From the NCBI GenBank assembly GCA_937991535.1, contig CALKHN010000081.1, positions 1 to 53,501 on the forward strand: DNA of 53,501 bases. Reading direction: 5' to 3'. The position numbers were made by a program, and so were the translations under genes. A model generated the notes under the pieces. The model worked only from the letters and a program-made list of their open reading frames with translations, searched no databases and was not told the origin of the DNA. The stretch is from an uncultured Sphingobacteriales bacterium (lineage in GTDB: Bacteria > Bacteroidota > Bacteroidia > Chitinophagales > Chitinophagaceae). This document shows positions 51,816 through 53,501 of this stretch, in pieces. Position 1 is the stretch's first letter. The number at the start of each line of letters is the position of its first letter.

Positions 51816-53451
51816 GTATTTTAAAAAATTTGTTCCGAGAGACACCAAAGAAGTAAAGCCTGAGCTGTTTGTATGGATTTATACTCGGGTAAGTTCGAAA
51901 GAACAGTTTGAAAAAAACTCCAGTGTCGATAATCAATTAGCGGCCAACAGAGCTTATGCTAAAAAATTTGATTTCCGTGTCACTGAAGAATTTGGGGGAA
52001 CATACGAAAGCGCGAAATCAGATTTTACAAGAAAGGAGTTTAAGCGTTTAATATCCAAGGTAGAAGTAAGCCGCAAAAAACCTTATGCTATTTTGGTTTA
52101 TAAGATGAGTCGCTTTTCTCGTTCCGGAGGTAATGCCATCGGGCTTGTAAATAGATTAGTAGAGGACTTAGGCGTAAACCTTATTGAGGTTTGTAGCGGA
52201 ATATCCACTACTTCCGAAAGGGGTAAGGCTGCGATATACGAAAGTTTATTTCATGCGTATAAAGAGAACCTGGAGAGGAAGGAGATTATTATTCCCAGCA
52301 TGAAAGCCTACCTAGAGAAAGGGAATAGGTTAGGAAATTGCCCACACGGATATGACCACTATGGACCCAGAGTAAGAAATGAAAAACATTACTCCCGGTA
52401 CCAAAAGATTGTGGTGAATAAGGACGGCGCTCTGTTGAAAGAAGCATGGCAATGGAAAGTATCTGGTTTTTACAGCGACGCTCAGATTATAACCAAGCTT
52501 GCCGCACGTGGACTGAAAATCCTGCCACAAAAACTTAGTAAGATATGGAGAAACCCATTTTATTGCGGGATCAGCATAAATCGTTTGCTTGGTGAGCCGG
52601 TGAAGGGTAACTGGGAACCTCTCGTCAGTGAAAAGGACTTTATAAAAGTTCAACAAATACTTGAAGGAAACTTTTCTGGATATCAGCATAAGAAAAACGA
52701 AGATGACCGCCCTTTATCGCGGTTACTAAAATGTAATAATTGTAGTAACTATATGGTAGGATACAAGGTTAATCAAAAAGGTCTTCACTATTACCGCTGT
52801 TTGAAATGCAGGGGTGTAAGTTTGAATGCGGACACTACTCCGAAGTCCCTAAAACAAGGTGCCCATCAGTTATTCTTTGAACTTCTGGAAAGATACCAGT
52901 GTCCTGATCAGATAAAACCTCTGGTAAAAATGCAGCTTGTTAAAATGTTCAATCACTTTCAAGAGGGCGCCTTCGGCAACGAGCAATCTTTAGAGTCCCG
53001 GTTAAGAGATTTTGAAAACAAGAAAAAGGAACTGACAATCCGTCACGGATTGGGGGAGATTGATAGGGATGCTTATCACCTTACCCTAGAGCATATAGTT
53101 GACCAAATACAGGTGATTTACGAAGAATTGAATACGGTGCCGACAAAAATATCTAACCTTGAAAAATTGCTTGAAAGTTCACTTAAAAAGTTACAAAACC
53201 TTAGTGTTTTATGGGGCTCTAGCGATCTGGAAGGTAAGAGACGAATTCAAAAAATCGTGTTTCCCGCAGGGGTCTTTTACGACTCAAAAAATCGTGAATA
53301 TCTAACCAAAAAAATCAATGGCTTTGTTCTTGTAACTTACAGTATTTCAAAGAGATATGAATTAAATAAAACTGGGAATTCTCAAATTTTTGATGAAAAT
53401 TCCCAGATAGTAGCGGGATGGGGAGTTGAACCCCAGACCTCAGGGTTATGA
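51802..53451 (+). CDS. Large serine recombinase (integrase of the element)
   Basis: 549 residues. The resolvase domain has YTRVSSKEQ with catalytic S31 and YKMSRFSRSGGNAIG. The recombinase domain spans about 170-290, then a zinc ribbon (CNNC ... CLKC), then a long coiled coil (about 390-470). Its last 13 codons and stop (53449-53451) are read from the antisense of tRNA-Met, so the gene crosses the attachment site. It is very likely the integrase of this element. Confidence 0.92.
   Translation: MSHLEYFKKFVPRDTKEVKPELFVWIYTRVSSKEQFEKNSSVDNQLAANRAYAKKFDFRVTEEFGGTYESAKSDFTRKEFKRLISKVEVSRKKPYAILVYKMSRFSRSGGNAIGLVNRLVEDLGVNLIEVCSGISTTSERGKAAIYESLFHAYKENLERKEIIIPSMKAYLEKGNRLGNCPHGYDHYGPRVRNEKHYSRYQKIVVNKDGALLKEAWQWKVSGFYSDAQIITKLAARGLKILPQKLSKIWRNPFYCGISINRLLGEPVKGNWEPLVSEKDFIKVQQILEGNFSGYQHKKNEDDRPLSRLLKCNNCSNYMVGYKVNQKGLHYYRCLKCRGVSLNADTTPKSLKQGAHQLFFELLERYQCPDQIKPLVKMQLVKMFNHFQEGAFGNEQSLESRLRDFENKKKELTIRHGLGEIDRDAYHLTLEHIVDQIQVIYEELNTVPTKISNLEKLLESSLKKLQNLSVLWGSSDLEGKRRIQKIVFPAGVFYDSKNREYLTKKINGFVLVTYSISKRYELNKTGNSQIFDENSQIVAGWGVEPQTSGL
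53364..53406 (-). terminator. Terminator behind tRNA-Met
   Basis: Perfect 9-bp stem CTGGGAATT / AATTCCCAG (53372-53380 and 53398-53406), with a 17-base loop, followed on the minus strand by TTTTATTT. It lies within the recombinase 3' end, 4 bp beyond the tRNA 3' end. It suits rho-independent termination of the tRNA transcript, and may be part of the attachment region. Confidence 0.6.
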
Positions 53452-53484
53452 ATCCTGCGCTCTAACCGCCTGAGCTACCCCGCC
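53411..53484 (-). tRNA. tRNA-Met (CAT), probable attachment site
   Basis: Complete 74-base cloverleaf. Acceptor GGCGGGG with TCCCGCT (two G-T pairs at positions 1-72 and 7-66), D arm GCTC/GAGC, anticodon loop TTCATAA (anticodon CAT), T arm TGGGG-TTCAACT-CCCCA, discriminator A. The anticodon stem has an A-C mismatch at its loop end. The acceptor's G-T pairs may reflect a 3' end replaced by the element. The 3' side faces the recombinase gene, so this is attR. Elongator Met is preferred over Ile (CAT), but not proved. Confidence 0.9.
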
Positions 53485-53501
53485 TGTTATTAATTTCTTT
53501 C

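Noticed and set aside
1..53501. CRISPR array
   Set aside because: No regularly spaced repeats of 20-40 bp were seen; the repeated units are IS21 terminal repeats and the promoter boxes.

Overview
The window comes from a Bacteroidota genome, probably the Chitinophagales or Sphingobacteriales. The evidence is the DUF4133/DUF4134-type TraE and TraF, the TraG-to-TraN conjugation block, RteC, promoter boxes of the TAnnTTTG type, and the general lack of Shine-Dalgarno sequences. Most of it (about 10.3 to 53.45 kb) is a CTnDOT-like integrative conjugative element (ICE). Its right end lies in the 3' half of a tRNA-Met gene, and the last codons of its serine recombinase are read from that tRNA.

Layout. 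0-3.8 kb: an IS630 element followed by licD-like, licC-like and family 2 glycosyltransferase genes (surface glycan decoration). 3.9-7.6 kb: the wreck of a DNA-damage-tolerance operon. The 5' end of imuA appears joined out of frame to the 3' end of dnaE2, and the alkB gene behind it is split by an IS21-family element with a 7-bp target duplication. 7.6-10 kb: ligD and a DUF3606 gene. 10.3-22.5 kb: the first transfer block on the minus strand (traK, L, M, N, then accessory genes including two DNA methyltransferases and a primase-polymerase). 23-30.5 kb: the second block (TraE, F, G, three TraI-like paralogues, TraJ). 30.5-31.4 kb: rteC. 31.8-37.1 kb: a cargo or regulatory operon. 37.3-47.7 kb: coupling protein, relaxase, MobA-like protein, a hairpin-rich probable oriT and accessory genes. 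47.9-51.4 kb: a helicase (possible defence protein) with an XRE regulator. 51.6-53.5 kb: a small gene, the serine recombinase and the tRNA.

Two observations stand out. First, an operon at 37.1-31.8 kb encodes, in order, a 41-residue leader/core peptide, a PqqD-like-domain/M50 membrane protease, an LpxL-type acyltransferase whose tail also looks PqqD-like, a LytS-type multi-membrane-span histidine kinase, a LytTR response regulator and an AraC regulator. It occupies the place where CTnDOT-like elements carry rteA/rteB. I read it as a candidate ribosomal (possibly acylated) peptide made and sensed by the ICE, with an agr-like layout that could control transfer. Second, the same 27-bp box, always exactly 22 bp from a -7-like element, precedes four ICE transcription units (traK, the TraE block, the 47.6-kb block and the recombinase unit). 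This suggests one activator switches on excision, mobilisation and transfer together.

The element also carries lesions or recoding candidates: a U7 slippery frameshift in the coupling-protein gene, an amber codon in a PP-loop gene, and a long second reading frame nested in a cytosine methyltransferase gene. No database search was possible; family names rest on recognised motifs and gene order.
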